Assembly: GCF_004345425.1 (NCBI RefSeq)
Contig: NZ_SLVP01000006.1
Span: 114,049-178,048 of the forward strand
Direction of reading: 5' to 3'
DNA: 64,000 nucleotides
DNA from: Paenibacillus sp. BK033
GTDB taxonomy: Bacteria > Bacillota > Bacilli > Paenibacillales > Paenibacillaceae
The position numbers and the translations under genes are program-made. The notes under the pieces are model-generated. The model had not been told where the DNA came from and did no database searches. It saw only the letters and a list, made by a program, of their open reading frames with translations. Of this stretch, positions 52,623 to 61,460 are shown piece by piece (the stretch's first letter is position 1; each line of letters opens with the position of its first letter).

Positions 52623-52790
52623 TTTGCCCCAGGAACAGGCAACGGGCAAGTTATGCTGCACCAAATGCAGTATATCACTCGGAATCTAGCCCAATTGGGC
52701 AGTATAGTCTATAATATCCTGCATTCCGTGCAGGATAGATCTGCCTACGGGGCTCAAATACGTCAAGATGCTGTATTTCGTGCAATATAA
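52623..52790 (+). repeat. Chain of small hairpins in a gene-free region
   Basis: Consecutive inverted repeats: TTGCCC...GGGCAA (52623-52650), CTGCACCAAATGCAG (52656-52670), GCCCAATTGGGC (52689-52700), TATCCTGCA...TGCAGGATA (52715-52737), and TGCTGTATTTCGTGCA (about 52769-52784). Some share cores with the 12.2 kb region. The gap 52439-52927 holds no convincing coding frame. Confidence 0.55.
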
Positions 52791-52856
52791 CCCGCGACAG
52801 CTAATGATTAAACAAATGAATGGTTAGTGAGCTCTACCTTTAACCGCATGAATGCG

Positions 52857-52902
52857 AAAGGACCAGTTCTCGCCGGTTGGCGGAGATCTGGTCCTTTTTT
52901 TA
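52857..52902 (+). terminator. Strong plus-strand terminator without an upstream plus-strand gene
   Basis: AAAGGACCAG (52857-52866) pairs with CTGGTCCTTT (52888-52897), with an inner CGCC/GGCG stem, and a T-run to 52901. On the minus strand only TTT-CGC follows the stem, so it is a weaker terminator for the convergent LCP gene. Confidence 0.75.
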
Positions 52903-52927
52903 AAACTAACTCCCTTTATCTATATCC

Positions 52928-53992
52928 CTATTGCGCTGTGCCGCTGTCAGTAGAAGTTGTAGTAGTATCGGTTCCGTTCCCGGCACCCGGCGATGGGGAT
53001 GGCGTGGTTTCCGTATCATCCTTCGCCAGCGTGTCTTGAACCGAAGCCTTCAGTTCATCCAGGTCGCGAACGCCAATAACGGCTGCCCCTCCTACATGCT
53101 CCTCGGCAATATTGTCCATCGGAGGAATCTGCTGCGTGCCTGCCAAGTGGGAATCGACGCCGAGCTGACCGAGCTTCAGCATATCGGTAACCTGCAGGTT
53201 CGTCTCGATGTAAGGTGATACGCTGTCCAGAATCTTCTTCATCTGAACGATGTTCCAGCCCGACTTCAGCTTGTCGGCTACCGCGCCTAAAAATTCACGC
53301 TGACGCTCCGTACGGGTGAAGTCGCTCATCGCATCGTGGCGGAAGCGGACGTATTGCAGGGCTTTGTCGCCGTCCAGCAGCTGGTAGCCCTTCTTCAGAT
53401 CGATATCGTATTTATTTTTATCGGCATTGTCTGTATAATGCATATCCTTCTCAACGTCGAAGTATACGCCGCCGATCGAGTCGACTAAGGCTTTGAATCC
53501 TTCGAAATCCGTGTACACATAATATTGAATGTCGAGACCAAGCAGGTCGCCGACGGTCTTCATGGCCAGCTGCGGTCCGCCAAGCGTAATCGCCGTGTTA
53601 ATCCGGCCTTTTCCATGACCTTCGATATCGACGTATGTGTCCCGGAGAACGGAGAAGAGATGCGCTTTTTTCGTAACCGGGTCAAAGGATGCGATCAGTA
53701 TGGAATCGGACCGCGGAACCTGATTTTCTTCCAAACCGCGGGCGTCGCCGCCAAGAAGAAGAATATTGACGCGTTCTTTGCCTTCCCATTTCGGAGGCGC
53801 TTGAGCGGTGGTTGTATTGTTATCGAATTGGCCAAACCGGGAATCTTCTTTGTTCTTGCTGAAATTGTCTAACGAATTATATACGCCGGTGCCCCAGTAA
53901 ACCAGGCCGGCGATGGCAATAACTATAACTACGAGAAAACCGCTGAGTACCCATTTCCAAGGTTTTCTTTTCTTTTTAGCTTTTGTAGCCAT
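52928..53992 (-). CDS. LytR-CpsA-Psr (LCP) family cell-wall polymer ligase
   Basis: 354 residues. A basic N-terminus and one transmembrane helix (about 15-35) place the LCP domain outside. Conserved features: ILLLGGDAR, RSDSILIASFDP, VLRDTYVDIEGHGKGRINTA and ALQYVRFRHD...DFTRTERQREFL, holding the Arg/Asp residues that bind the pyrophosphate lipid. The last 30 residues are Thr/Pro/Ser-rich and disordered. LCP enzymes attach teichoic acid or other anionic polymers to peptidoglycan. AAAGGAG lies 14 bases before the ATG. Such polymers may include the pyruvylated one that holds SLH proteins. Confidence 0.95.
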   Translation of the reverse strand: MATKAKKKRKPWKWVLSGFLVVIVIAIAGLVYWGTGVYNSLDNFSKNKEDSRFGQFDNNTTTAQAPPKWEGKERVNILLLGGDARGLEENQVPRSDSILIASFDPVTKKAHLFSVLRDTYVDIEGHGKGRINTAITLGGPQLAMKTVGDLLGLDIQYYVYTDFEGFKALVDSIGGVYFDVEKDMHYTDNADKNKYDIDLKKGYQLLDGDKALQYVRFRHDAMSDFTRTERQREFLGAVADKLKSGWNIVQMKKILDSVSPYIETNLQVTDMLKLGQLGVDSHLAGTQQIPPMDNIAEEHVGGAAVIGVRDLDELKASVQDTLAKDDTETTPSPSPGAGNGTDTTTTSTDSGTAQ

Positions 53993-54244
53993 GACTGTAG
54001 TAGTGCTCCTTTCAGCAACTCTTCCTGCAAAGTGTGTAAACCCAAATCAGACAGGCGATTCATCGCTCCCGAACCGATGATGCCTGCCATTTACGCAAAA
54101 CAATAACTATTGTAATATTACATATCATAAAATTATAAAGCGGAACGATGGATAGACGCAAGTTTTATCGTTTCCCTTGGAAAAAACTCATAATTCCCCG
54201 GGAAATGTCGACCGTTCTTAACGGAGAGGAGTTTTAGTAGACCC

Positions 54245-55327
54245 ATGCTGGCGATTGATGTCAAAGATCTGCGAAAGCAGTTTAAAGTGCAAAAGAACAG
54301 AGAGGGCTTGTCCGGCGCTCTGAAAGACCTGTTCAAACGAGAATATAACGAGGTAACGGCCGTCAAAGATATTTCGTTTCAAATTCCGCAAGGCGAGATC
54401 TGCGGGTATATCGGCGAGAATGGCGCAGGCAAATCGACAACGATTAAAATGCTGACCGGCATTCTGGTGCCGACATCCGGACAACTGAAGGTAAACGGTT
54501 ATGTACCCTACAAAGACCGCGAAAAATTCGTCGGAGGAATTGGCGTTGTTTTCGGCCAGCGCTCCCAGCTTTGGTGGGATATCGGTGTTATAGAGTCTTT
54601 CCAGTTGCTGCGCAAAGTATATCGCGTGTCCGAGGAAGATTTCCGCAAAAGATTGGACAACCTCGTGCAGCGCCTCGATCTTGGCGATCTGCTGAATCGT
54701 CCGGTGCGCAAGCTGAGCCTTGGTCAGCGAATGCGCTGCGAGCTTGTAGCATCGCTGCTGCATAACCCGTCAATCCTGTTCCTCGATGAACCAACCATCG
54801 GTCTCGATATTATGGTGAAGACGGAAATTCGGGAGTTTCTTAAGGATCTGAACCGTGAGGAAGGGACAACGATTCTGCTTACCACGCATGACCTTCAGGA
54901 TATCGAAGCCTTGTGCTCGCGGGTGATCATGCTGGACGACGGCCGGATTATTTACGACGGAGGATTGGAGGAGCTGAAGAACCGCTGGAGCAAAGGCCGC
55001 GAGATTCAGTTCCAATTCGGCACGCCAACGTCGCTTGCGAAGCTGCAGCTGCTTACGGCGGGACTGGATGTCACCTGGACGATGAGCGAGCAGGGCGCCT
55101 CGATGTGGCTGCCTCATACGATTAACGTATCGGACGCGCTTGGCGTAGTTGTAGGAGGGGCGGATATCCGGGATATCAAAATTCTCGAGACGAACACCGA
55201 CGATATCGTGCGCGAAATTTACCGCTCCGGTTCAGCGTCGGCATCTGCCGCGGCAACGCTGCTGGAAACCGACTCTACAAAGCAGGAGGCCGAGGCGGAG
55301 CCCGAGAAGGAGACTACTCTCCGATGA
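54245..55327 (+). CDS. ABC-2 type exporter, ATP-binding protein
   Basis: 360 residues. Walker A GENGAGKSTTIKML (57-70), Q-loop at VVFGQRSQLWW, signature LSLGQ (157-161), Walker B ILFLDEPTIGLD (Asp181-Glu182) and the switch His in TTHDLQD. An extra C-terminal domain (about 235-335) follows the usual fold, then an Ala/Glu-rich tail. It overlaps the first permease gene by 4 bases. These ATPases power export of drugs, lipids or peptides; the cargo here is unknown. GGAGAGGAG lies rather far (13 bases) from the ATG. Confidence 0.95.
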   Translation: MLAIDVKDLRKQFKVQKNREGLSGALKDLFKREYNEVTAVKDISFQIPQGEICGYIGENGAGKSTTIKMLTGILVPTSGQLKVNGYVPYKDREKFVGGIGVVFGQRSQLWWDIGVIESFQLLRKVYRVSEEDFRKRLDNLVQRLDLGDLLNRPVRKLSLGQRMRCELVASLLHNPSILFLDEPTIGLDIMVKTEIREFLKDLNREEGTTILLTTHDLQDIEALCSRVIMLDDGRIIYDGGLEELKNRWSKGREIQFQFGTPTSLAKLQLLTAGLDVTWTMSEQGASMWLPHTINVSDALGVVVGGADIRDIKILETNTDDIVREIYRSGSASASAAATLLETDSTKQEAEAEPEKETTLR

Positions 55328-56118
55328 TGAGCGCTTACGTCGATTTTATCCGAATCCGGTTTCTGACCATGCTGGCTTACCGCGTTAATTATTATAGCGG
55401 TATCATTATTTATGCGATTAATATCGGAGCGTATTATTTCCTCTGGAAAGCGATTTTCGGCTCGGCCGAGACGCTTCAGGGGTTTACGCTTGCTCAAATG
55501 ACGACCTATATCGCCGTGTCCTGGATGGCGCGCGCCTTCTATTTCAATAATCTGGACCGCGAGATTGCGAACGATATCCGGGACGGCAGCATCGCGATGC
55601 AGCTGATCCGGCCGTACTCCTATTTGCTCGTCAAAATGATGCAGGGGCTTGGCGAAGGCTTGTTCCGCCTGATTCTCTTTATGGGGCCGGGACTTGTAAT
55701 CGTCTGTCTGCTGTTTCCGGTCAAGCTGCCGAAGGATCCGGCTGTATGGATTGTTTATTTCATCATGCTGCTATTCAGCTTGTTCATTAACTCGCAGCTA
55801 AACATTCTGACCGGTCTCGCGGCCTTCTTCGTGGAAAATAACGAGGGGATGATGCGGATGAAGCGGGTGCTTGTCGATCTGTTCTCCGGCGTGCTCATTC
55901 CGATCGCTTTCTTCCCGGGCTGGCTCAAGGGGGCGATGGAATGGCTGCCCTTCCAGGCCATTACGTATTTGCCAAGCGCCGTGTTTACCGGGCGCACCCC
56001 GATGAGCGAGGCGTGGGGCGTTCTGGGCATTCAGGCGTTGTGGTTCGTTATTTTGCTTGTGCCCATTCTATTTACTTGGCGTGCGGCCCGCAAGCGGCTG
56101 TTCGTGCAAGGAGGTTAA
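55324..56118 (+). CDS. ABC-2 family transporter permease (first)
   Basis: 264 residues with six hydrophobic helices. The pattern YVDFIRIRFLTMLAYRVNYYSGII at the start and the tail LFTWRAARKRLFVQGG match the DUF990/ABC2_membrane_6 group (daunorubicin-type and related exporters). ATGA overlap with the ATPase gene means coupled translation; the start could also be ATG 55327. The second permease begins 6 bases after its stop. Confidence 0.9.
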   Translation: MMSAYVDFIRIRFLTMLAYRVNYYSGIIIYAINIGAYYFLWKAIFGSAETLQGFTLAQMTTYIAVSWMARAFYFNNLDREIANDIRDGSIAMQLIRPYSYLLVKMMQGLGEGLFRLILFMGPGLVIVCLLFPVKLPKDPAVWIVYFIMLLFSLFINSQLNILTGLAAFFVENNEGMMRMKRVLVDLFSGVLIPIAFFPGWLKGAMEWLPFQAITYLPSAVFTGRTPMSEAWGVLGIQALWFVILLVPILFTWRAARKRLFVQGG

Positions 56119-56124
56119 CTCAAG

Positions 56125-56916
56125 ATGCTGTATGCCGTGTTATTCTGGGAATACATTAAAAACTATGCCAAAACACGTCTGACCTACCGCGCCGATTTTT
56201 GGGTCGAGGTGCTGTCGGACTTGATGTTCCAAGGGATGAACCTGGTCTTTATCCTTGTCGTGTTCCAGCATACGCCTTCGCTTGGCGGCTGGACGGAATC
56301 GGAGGTTATTTTCGTATACGGCTTCTTCATGATTCCGTACGGAATCTTCTCCACCTTCTTCGGGATGTGGAATTTCAGCGAGCGTTATATCGTAAAAGGG
56401 GAGATGGACCGCATTCTGACGCGTCCGGCCCACAACCTGTTTCAAGTGCTGCTCGAAAACGTGGATCCGCCGTCCCTGATCGGTTCCGTGGTAGGGGCGG
56501 TTATCATGGCCGTCTGCTGGAATGATCTCGGACTGGCGTTCCACTGGTATTATGTCTTGATCATGCTTCTGTTCGTGCTTGGCGCCGTGCTTGTGTACGG
56601 CGGGATCTATACGGCGCTGTCGGCGATATCGTTCTTCTCGGATGCGCCGACGGGCATCGTACCGCTTATTTACAACGTGCAGAACTATGGCCGTTACCCG
56701 GTCAACATTTATAACAAAACGATTCGGTTTGTCCTGACCTGGCTGCTGCCCTTTGCCTTTGTAGGCGTAATTCCCGCATCGTACTTCCTGGAAAAAAAGG
56801 CGGATGACTTATCTCAGCTGGCCTGGTTTACGCCGGTTATGGGCGTTATCGTATTCGGGCTGGGGCTGGCGCTGTGGAATCATGGCGTGAAGCGGTACCG
56901 CGGCGCGGGCTCGTAG
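56125..56916 (+). CDS. ABC-2 family transporter permease (second)
   Basis: 263 residues, related to the first permease and of the same group, so the channel is probably a heterodimer. Six helices, with VLFWEYIKNYAKTRLTYRAD at the cytoplasmic N-terminus and LGLALWNHGVKRYRGAGS at the end. AAGGAGGTTAACTCAAG precedes the ATG. The peroxiredoxin gene follows after 38 bases and may share the transcript. Confidence 0.9.
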   Translation: MLYAVLFWEYIKNYAKTRLTYRADFWVEVLSDLMFQGMNLVFILVVFQHTPSLGGWTESEVIFVYGFFMIPYGIFSTFFGMWNFSERYIVKGEMDRILTRPAHNLFQVLLENVDPPSLIGSVVGAVIMAVCWNDLGLAFHWYYVLIMLLFVLGAVLVYGGIYTALSAISFFSDAPTGIVPLIYNVQNYGRYPVNIYNKTIRFVLTWLLPFAFVGVIPASYFLEKKADDLSQLAWFTPVMGVIVFGLGLALWNHGVKRYRGAGS

Positions 56917-56954
56917 ACCCCGCAGGTTAAGGCAGGTAATTGGAGGTTAGTGGC

Positions 56955-57422
56955 ATGACTACGATAGAAGTAGGCAAAAAAGCGCCGGATTTCAAGCTGC
57001 CGGCATCAAACGGCGAGACGGTGAAGCTTAGCGACTACCGCGGGAAAAAGGTTGTCCTCTATTTCTACCCGAAGGACAATACGCCAACCTGCACGCAGCA
57101 GGCTTGCGATTTCCGGGACGCCTATCCTGCTATGGCAGACAGTAATACGGTCGTGCTTGGCATCAGCCCGGATCCGGTTAAGTCGCATGAGAAGTTTATC
57201 GGCAAGCAAAGCCTGCCGTTCCTGCTCCTCTCGGACGAGAATCACAAGGTATGCGAGAAGTACGGCGTATGGCAGATGAAAAAGCTGTACGGCCGCGAGT
57301 ACATGGGCGTTGTCCGCTCGACCTTCCTCATCAATGAGAAAGGCAAGCTTGTCCGCGAGTGGCGCGGCGTAAAGATCAAAGGCCACGTCCAGCAGGTGGC
57401 TGACGAGGCGGCAAAGCTATAA
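56955..57422 (+). CDS. bcp: Thiol peroxidase, Bcp/PrxQ type
   Basis: 155 residues from the ATG at 56955, preceded by GGAGGTTAGTGGC. It reduces hydrogen and organic peroxides using thioredoxin. The peroxidatic Cys46 lies in DNTPTCTQQACDFRD, with the resolving Cys51 five residues later, typical of PrxQ. YFYPKDNTPTC and GVVRSTFLINEKGK fit the family. It may draw reducing power from the trxB product in this window. Confidence 0.95.
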   Translation: MTTIEVGKKAPDFKLPASNGETVKLSDYRGKKVVLYFYPKDNTPTCTQQACDFRDAYPAMADSNTVVLGISPDPVKSHEKFIGKQSLPFLLLSDENHKVCEKYGVWQMKKLYGREYMGVVRSTFLINEKGKLVREWRGVKIKGHVQQVADEAAKL

Positions 57423-57429
57423 CGATTGG

Positions 57430-57460
57430 AAGACGGGTCCTGTGGGGCCCGTCTTTTTTT
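57430..57460 (+). terminator. Terminator after bcp
   Basis: AGACGGGTCC pairs with GGGCCCGTCT with one T-G pair, followed by TTTTTT. It closes the exporter-peroxiredoxin transcript. Confidence 0.88.
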
Positions 57461-57605
57461 GTTGAGCTAGAGACTTGGGTAGAGGAAGAGCAGCCACCTG
57501 ACAACCATATACGAAATTAATTTTTAACGGGGCATTTGCTAGATTTGCCGCTCATATACTCTACTAGTTTGATGACTAACGAGAGTAGAGAAGGGTGGCA
57601 ATAAG

Positions 57606-58889
57606 ATGCGATTGCTGGTGCGGACGGGATTATGTTTGGTTGTGTTATGGTTTGGGCTGCTTGGAGCCGGTCCGGTAACGGAGGAGCGGGGGGAGGCAGC
57701 AAGCGAGCTGGCGCAAGCCGGGCTGGCAAGCGAGATGGCTGCGGCCGCGACAAGGCCAGCGGCGTATCAGGAAGAAGGGGCGGGCAGTCTGATTCGGGCG
57801 GATCAGCTGGTTGACTATAGCGCGGAGGAAGCGAAAACGGCGGCGGTCAAGCCAACCGTCTATTTGACGTTTGACGATGGCCCTAGCGGGAAGACAAAGG
57901 ATGTTCTGGCCATCCTGAAGCGGGAGGGCGTGAAGGCGACTTTTTTTATGCTGGGCAAGGAAGTGAAGCAGTATCCGGATATCGCGAGGCAGGTCGTCAA
58001 GGAAGGCCATGCCATCGGCAATCATACGTATGATCATGTCTATAAAGAGCTGTACAGCAGCTTCTCCGCGTTCGCGAAGCAGGTGATGGACACCGACGAT
58101 GAAATCTACAAAGTGACGGGGGTACGGACCAATCTGCTCCGCGCGCCGGGAGGGACGTTTGGCAACTTTGACCAAGGGTATTACGACGCGCTTGCGAAGG
58201 CCGGCTATATCGTCAACGACTGGAACGTGGACAGCGGCGACTCGGCGCGGGTTGGCGTGCCCGCCAAAGAGATCGTAAGCACCGTTAAAGGCTCCAGGCT
58301 GTCCGGCAAAGTCGTTGTGCTGATGCATGACAGCTCCATCCACGGGGAGTCGGTAAAGGCGCTGCCGGAAGTGATCGGTTACTTTAAAAATAAAGGCTAT
58401 CAGTTCGCGGTCTTAACCGAACAGGTTAAGCCCATTCAATTCCGTCTCGCGCCAACGCTCAAGTGGAAGCGTCCCAAGGTAACGGCTCAAGAGACGCAGA
58501 CTCTCGTGCAATATACGGCCCGGACGAGAACAAACTTACCCGAGCTGAATACCCATAGCTTAATCATTCATGCCGGCGGGGATGAAATTCCGTTTGCCCC
58601 GCAGGATTACAAAACGCTGAGCGGCACTATCGATGTGCCTCTAAGACAGCTGGCTATAGGGCTTCATGGGATTATCCGTCTAGACATGGCAAACGGAGTC
58701 GTCGAAGCCATGGTGAACAATCAAAGCGTTAGCTGGACGGCAGCGGAGGTAGGAGGCAGCGGAACGTCTCTGCCAAGCCGGATAATAGTGCATTTAAGAG
58801 AGACGCTTCAGCGGTTTCATTTTGGCATAAGCCGAATTACGGTTACGGAAGGCAAAAGAGAGATTTGGATCGGGCCGTCTTCCCTCTAG
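57606..58889 (+). CDS. Exported polysaccharide deacetylase
   Basis: 427 residues. A signal peptide (about 1-32) is followed by a linker and the NodB domain (about 82-270): TFDDGP with catalytic Asp90 and metal Asp91, HTYDH with His140 and His144, RAPGG, DWNVDSGD and VVLMHDSS. It removes N-acetyl groups from peptidoglycan or a related glycan. The C-terminal 140 residues include VPLRQLAIGLHGIIRLDMAN, which resembles the copper amine oxidase-like stalk domain common in Paenibacillus wall proteins; that match is by eye. AAGGGTGGCAATAAG precedes the ATG. Confidence 0.92.
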   Translation: MRLLVRTGLCLVVLWFGLLGAGPVTEERGEAASELAQAGLASEMAAAATRPAAYQEEGAGSLIRADQLVDYSAEEAKTAAVKPTVYLTFDDGPSGKTKDVLAILKREGVKATFFMLGKEVKQYPDIARQVVKEGHAIGNHTYDHVYKELYSSFSAFAKQVMDTDDEIYKVTGVRTNLLRAPGGTFGNFDQGYYDALAKAGYIVNDWNVDSGDSARVGVPAKEIVSTVKGSRLSGKVVVLMHDSSIHGESVKALPEVIGYFKNKGYQFAVLTEQVKPIQFRLAPTLKWKRPKVTAQETQTLVQYTARTRTNLPELNTHSLIIHAGGDEIPFAPQDYKTLSGTIDVPLRQLAIGLHGIIRLDMANGVVEAMVNNQSVSWTAAEVGGSGTSLPSRIIVHLRETLQRFHFGISRITVTEGKREIWIGPSSL

Positions 58890-58962
58890 CAGGTCTAAAT
58901 AGAGAGGCGCGTGGCGATACTGAAAGATAGAGATGCTATTTTTCAGGAGGTCGATGATAGAG

Positions 58963-59985
58963 ATGATCGTGCCGAAATTCGAAGGCTTGCAGGGAAGAGC
59001 GGAAGCGCAGTCTTGGCCGGAGCCGCCGCAGGTGCTGCTGCAAAGGCTTATTCATAGAGTAGATCAGGTGTTGCTAGGGAAAAGAGAAACGGTTATCCAG
59101 CTGCTGACGGCTATGCTGGCCGGCGGCCACGTGCTGCTGGAGGACGTGCCGGGCGTGGGGAAAACGATGCTGGCGGGAGCTTTTGCGCGCGTGCTGGGCG
59201 GAGAATTCAAGCGGATCCAGTTCACCTCGGATATGCTGCCTGCGGATGTGATCGGCGGAGCGGTCTGGGACAGCCGGATCAGCGAGTTTGTCTACCGGCC
59301 GGGGCCGATTATGGCCAACATCGTTCTGGCGGACGAGATTAACCGGACTTCCCCGCGAACGCAATCGGCGCTGCTCGAAGCGATGGAGGAGCGGAGAATC
59401 AGCGTGGAAGGGGAGACCCGCAAGCTGCCGGAGCCGTTTGTGCTCATTGCGACGCAGAACCCGTTAAGCTATGAAGGGACCAATACGCTGCCGGAAGCGC
59501 AGCTGGACCGTTTCATGATGCGGTTGTCCATTGGCTACCCGTCTATGGAGAGCGAAGCAAAAATGCTGGAGCAGTACGCGTCCGGCACGAGGCTGGAGCC
59601 TCAACAGCTGCGCCCGGTGCTGATGCTGGAGGAATGGCTGAGGATGCAGCGCGAGGTGCGGCAGGCGCATGTCCATCCCGGACTGCTCGAATATATGGCA
59701 AAGGTGACGGATGCGACCAGACGCGCGCCCGAGCTGGAGCTGGGATTAAGTCCGCGCGCGGGACGCGACTGGCTGCGCGCGGCTCAGGCTAGAGCTTACG
59801 TAGAGGGAAGAAGATACGTGCTGCCGGATGATCTGTTCGCAACCGGCGAAGCGGTGCTGGCGCACCGGCTGAACGGCGTGAGCACCGGGGGAAGACAGGT
59901 ATCCGAAGCGTTAATCCGAATAATGAGAAGCACGCCGCTGCCCGCGTCCATTGCCCCTGGTCAAGCCGCAGGGAGGCAGAAATGA
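58963..59985 (+). CDS. MoxR family AAA ATPase
   Basis: About 340 residues. Walker A EDVPGVGKTMLAG, Walker B VLADEINRTSPRTQ, sensor ATQNPLSYEGT and the C-terminal lid with LGLSPRAGRDWLRAAQA. MoxR ATPases act as chaperones for partner proteins with VWA-like domains. CAGGAGG lies 12 bases before ATG 58963 but only 3 before ATG 58954; either may be used. It overlaps the DUF58 gene by 4 bases (ATGA), the standard arrangement for this trio. Confidence 0.94.
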   Translation: MIVPKFEGLQGRAEAQSWPEPPQVLLQRLIHRVDQVLLGKRETVIQLLTAMLAGGHVLLEDVPGVGKTMLAGAFARVLGGEFKRIQFTSDMLPADVIGGAVWDSRISEFVYRPGPIMANIVLADEINRTSPRTQSALLEAMEERRISVEGETRKLPEPFVLIATQNPLSYEGTNTLPEAQLDRFMMRLSIGYPSMESEAKMLEQYASGTRLEPQQLRPVLMLEEWLRMQREVRQAHVHPGLLEYMAKVTDATRRAPELELGLSPRAGRDWLRAAQARAYVEGRRYVLPDDLFATGEAVLAHRLNGVSTGGRQVSEALIRIMRSTPLPASIAPGQAAGRQK

Positions 59986-61460
59986 AGACGCAGGGAAACG
60001 ACTCGAACGTCATGATGGCGGAGCCGGCCCAAGGACAGCTGGCACAGGGCTTCCCACCGTCGGCCGGCCATAACAAGAATCCGGTCGGGGCAGACAAGAG
60101 AGGAACGGAAACGCAGGTGGATGAGCCGGCGCAGTCTGCCCGTCCTCCGGTTTATCGTACCCGCTGGGGAGCCTGGCTCCTCATAGCGGCCGGCTGGCTG
60201 CTGAGTCTGGCCGGCATGCTTGCCCGGGGCGGGGCGGTAGAGACCTTTATGCTGATTGTGCTGAGTCTGCTTCCGTTGTTATCGATTGTCATGCCGCTGC
60301 TCTCGACCTTTGGCCTTGCGGTAAGCCGGGTTATTACGGAACCCAAAATCAAGGACGGCGAAGAGGCGGTTATACGGCTGACGTTAAAGCGTTCTTTCTT
60401 TGTGCCTTTTGCATGGATAGCCGTTCAGGACGAAATGACCAATACAAGCGCGGCAAAAAAGACGCGCCTGGACTATCGTTATCTTGTGGCGCCTATCCTG
60501 CGCAAAGAAGTGGAGATCTGCTACTCCGTTCTCGCCGTCAGGCGAGGGGAGCATCGATTCGGTGAGGTGACCGTAACGGTTGGGGATTGGCTAGGACTTA
60601 CGGCTTTTCATAAAAAGCTGGAATGTCCCGGCACCTTAGCGGTCGTACCCGCGCTTCCGGAGCAGGGGCGGCGCCGGACGGAGCAGCTGCACGGAACCGT
60701 AGCGGAGCAGGTATCGGGCGATTCGTCCGCAGCTTTTATCAGCGACAGCGGGGAGCTCAGCGATATTACCGCGGACAGGCTGCTGCAGCAAGCCGGAATC
60801 GGGCCCGACAGCAGGCCGTACCGGGATGGGGATTCAATTCGGCATATGAATTGGCGGGCTGCGGCAAAAGGACGGGGGATGTTCACGAAGCAGCATCTGC
60901 TCGAGCAGCCTGCCGAGATTATTATGGTGGCGGATACGAACGGCGCTGCGTTTAATCATGACGAGCGGTTATTCGACGCATCTCTGGCATGGCTGGCAAG
61001 AGGAATTGAAATAGCGGCAGCGGACGGCTGCGATGTCCGGCTCCTTGCAGGGACAGTCGGTACAGGAGGGACCAAGGAGAAGCGGAAGCGGGGCGGTCAA
61101 GCCGCCCAACAGGCCAGCCAACTGCTGGAACGGCTTGCGAAGCTGAAGCTTACGAAAGCGGTGGTCTCCTTGGACAGCCTCCGGGCAGAGCTTGGCGGTC
61201 TGAAGCCCGGCGGGGTGATCCATGTCTATACCGCTGACTGGAAAAGCGGTCAAAGCTGGGTTCAGCTTGCCGCTTATGCGGCCGATCAGAAATGCAGAAT
61301 CCGTCTGCACGTCGTCACGAAGCAAGCGGTTCTGACGTTTGCGATGCGCGAGCAGCAGCGACTGCTGGAGCAGGCGGGGTTATCCGTCAATTGGCTCGCC
61401 TATCCGGATAAGATGAACCGGCCGACGCATACGGCGGAAGGAGGCGTCCGGCATGCGTGA
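59982..61460 (+). CDS. DUF58 domain-containing membrane protein
   Basis: 492 residues. A disordered N-terminus, two transmembrane helices (about 61-85 and 88-110), then an extracellular or cytoplasmic beta region and the DUF58 core with SRPYRDGDSIRHMNWRAAAK near 285 and a VWA-like fold (EIIMVADTNG). DUF58 proteins are the usual partner of MoxR ATPases. Coupled by overlaps to both neighbours (4 bases before, 8 bases after). Role in the family: envelope-related, not well defined. Confidence 0.92.
   Translation: MKTQGNDSNVMMAEPAQGQLAQGFPPSAGHNKNPVGADKRGTETQVDEPAQSARPPVYRTRWGAWLLIAAGWLLSLAGMLARGGAVETFMLIVLSLLPLLSIVMPLLSTFGLAVSRVITEPKIKDGEEAVIRLTLKRSFFVPFAWIAVQDEMTNTSAAKKTRLDYRYLVAPILRKEVEICYSVLAVRRGEHRFGEVTVTVGDWLGLTAFHKKLECPGTLAVVPALPEQGRRRTEQLHGTVAEQVSGDSSAAFISDSGELSDITADRLLQQAGIGPDSRPYRDGDSIRHMNWRAAAKGRGMFTKQHLLEQPAEIIMVADTNGAAFNHDERLFDASLAWLARGIEIAAADGCDVRLLAGTVGTGGTKEKRKRGGQAAQQASQLLERLAKLKLTKAVVSLDSLRAELGGLKPGGVIHVYTADWKSGQSWVQLAAYAADQKCRIRLHVVTKQAVLTFAMREQQRLLEQAGLSVNWLAYPDKMNRPTHTAEGGVRHA

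Noticed and set aside
52497..52790. 97-residue plus-strand frame in the gap upstream of the aminomutase
   Set aside because: No ribosome binding site, no family resemblance, and it runs through the hairpin repeats; a non-coding role is more likely.
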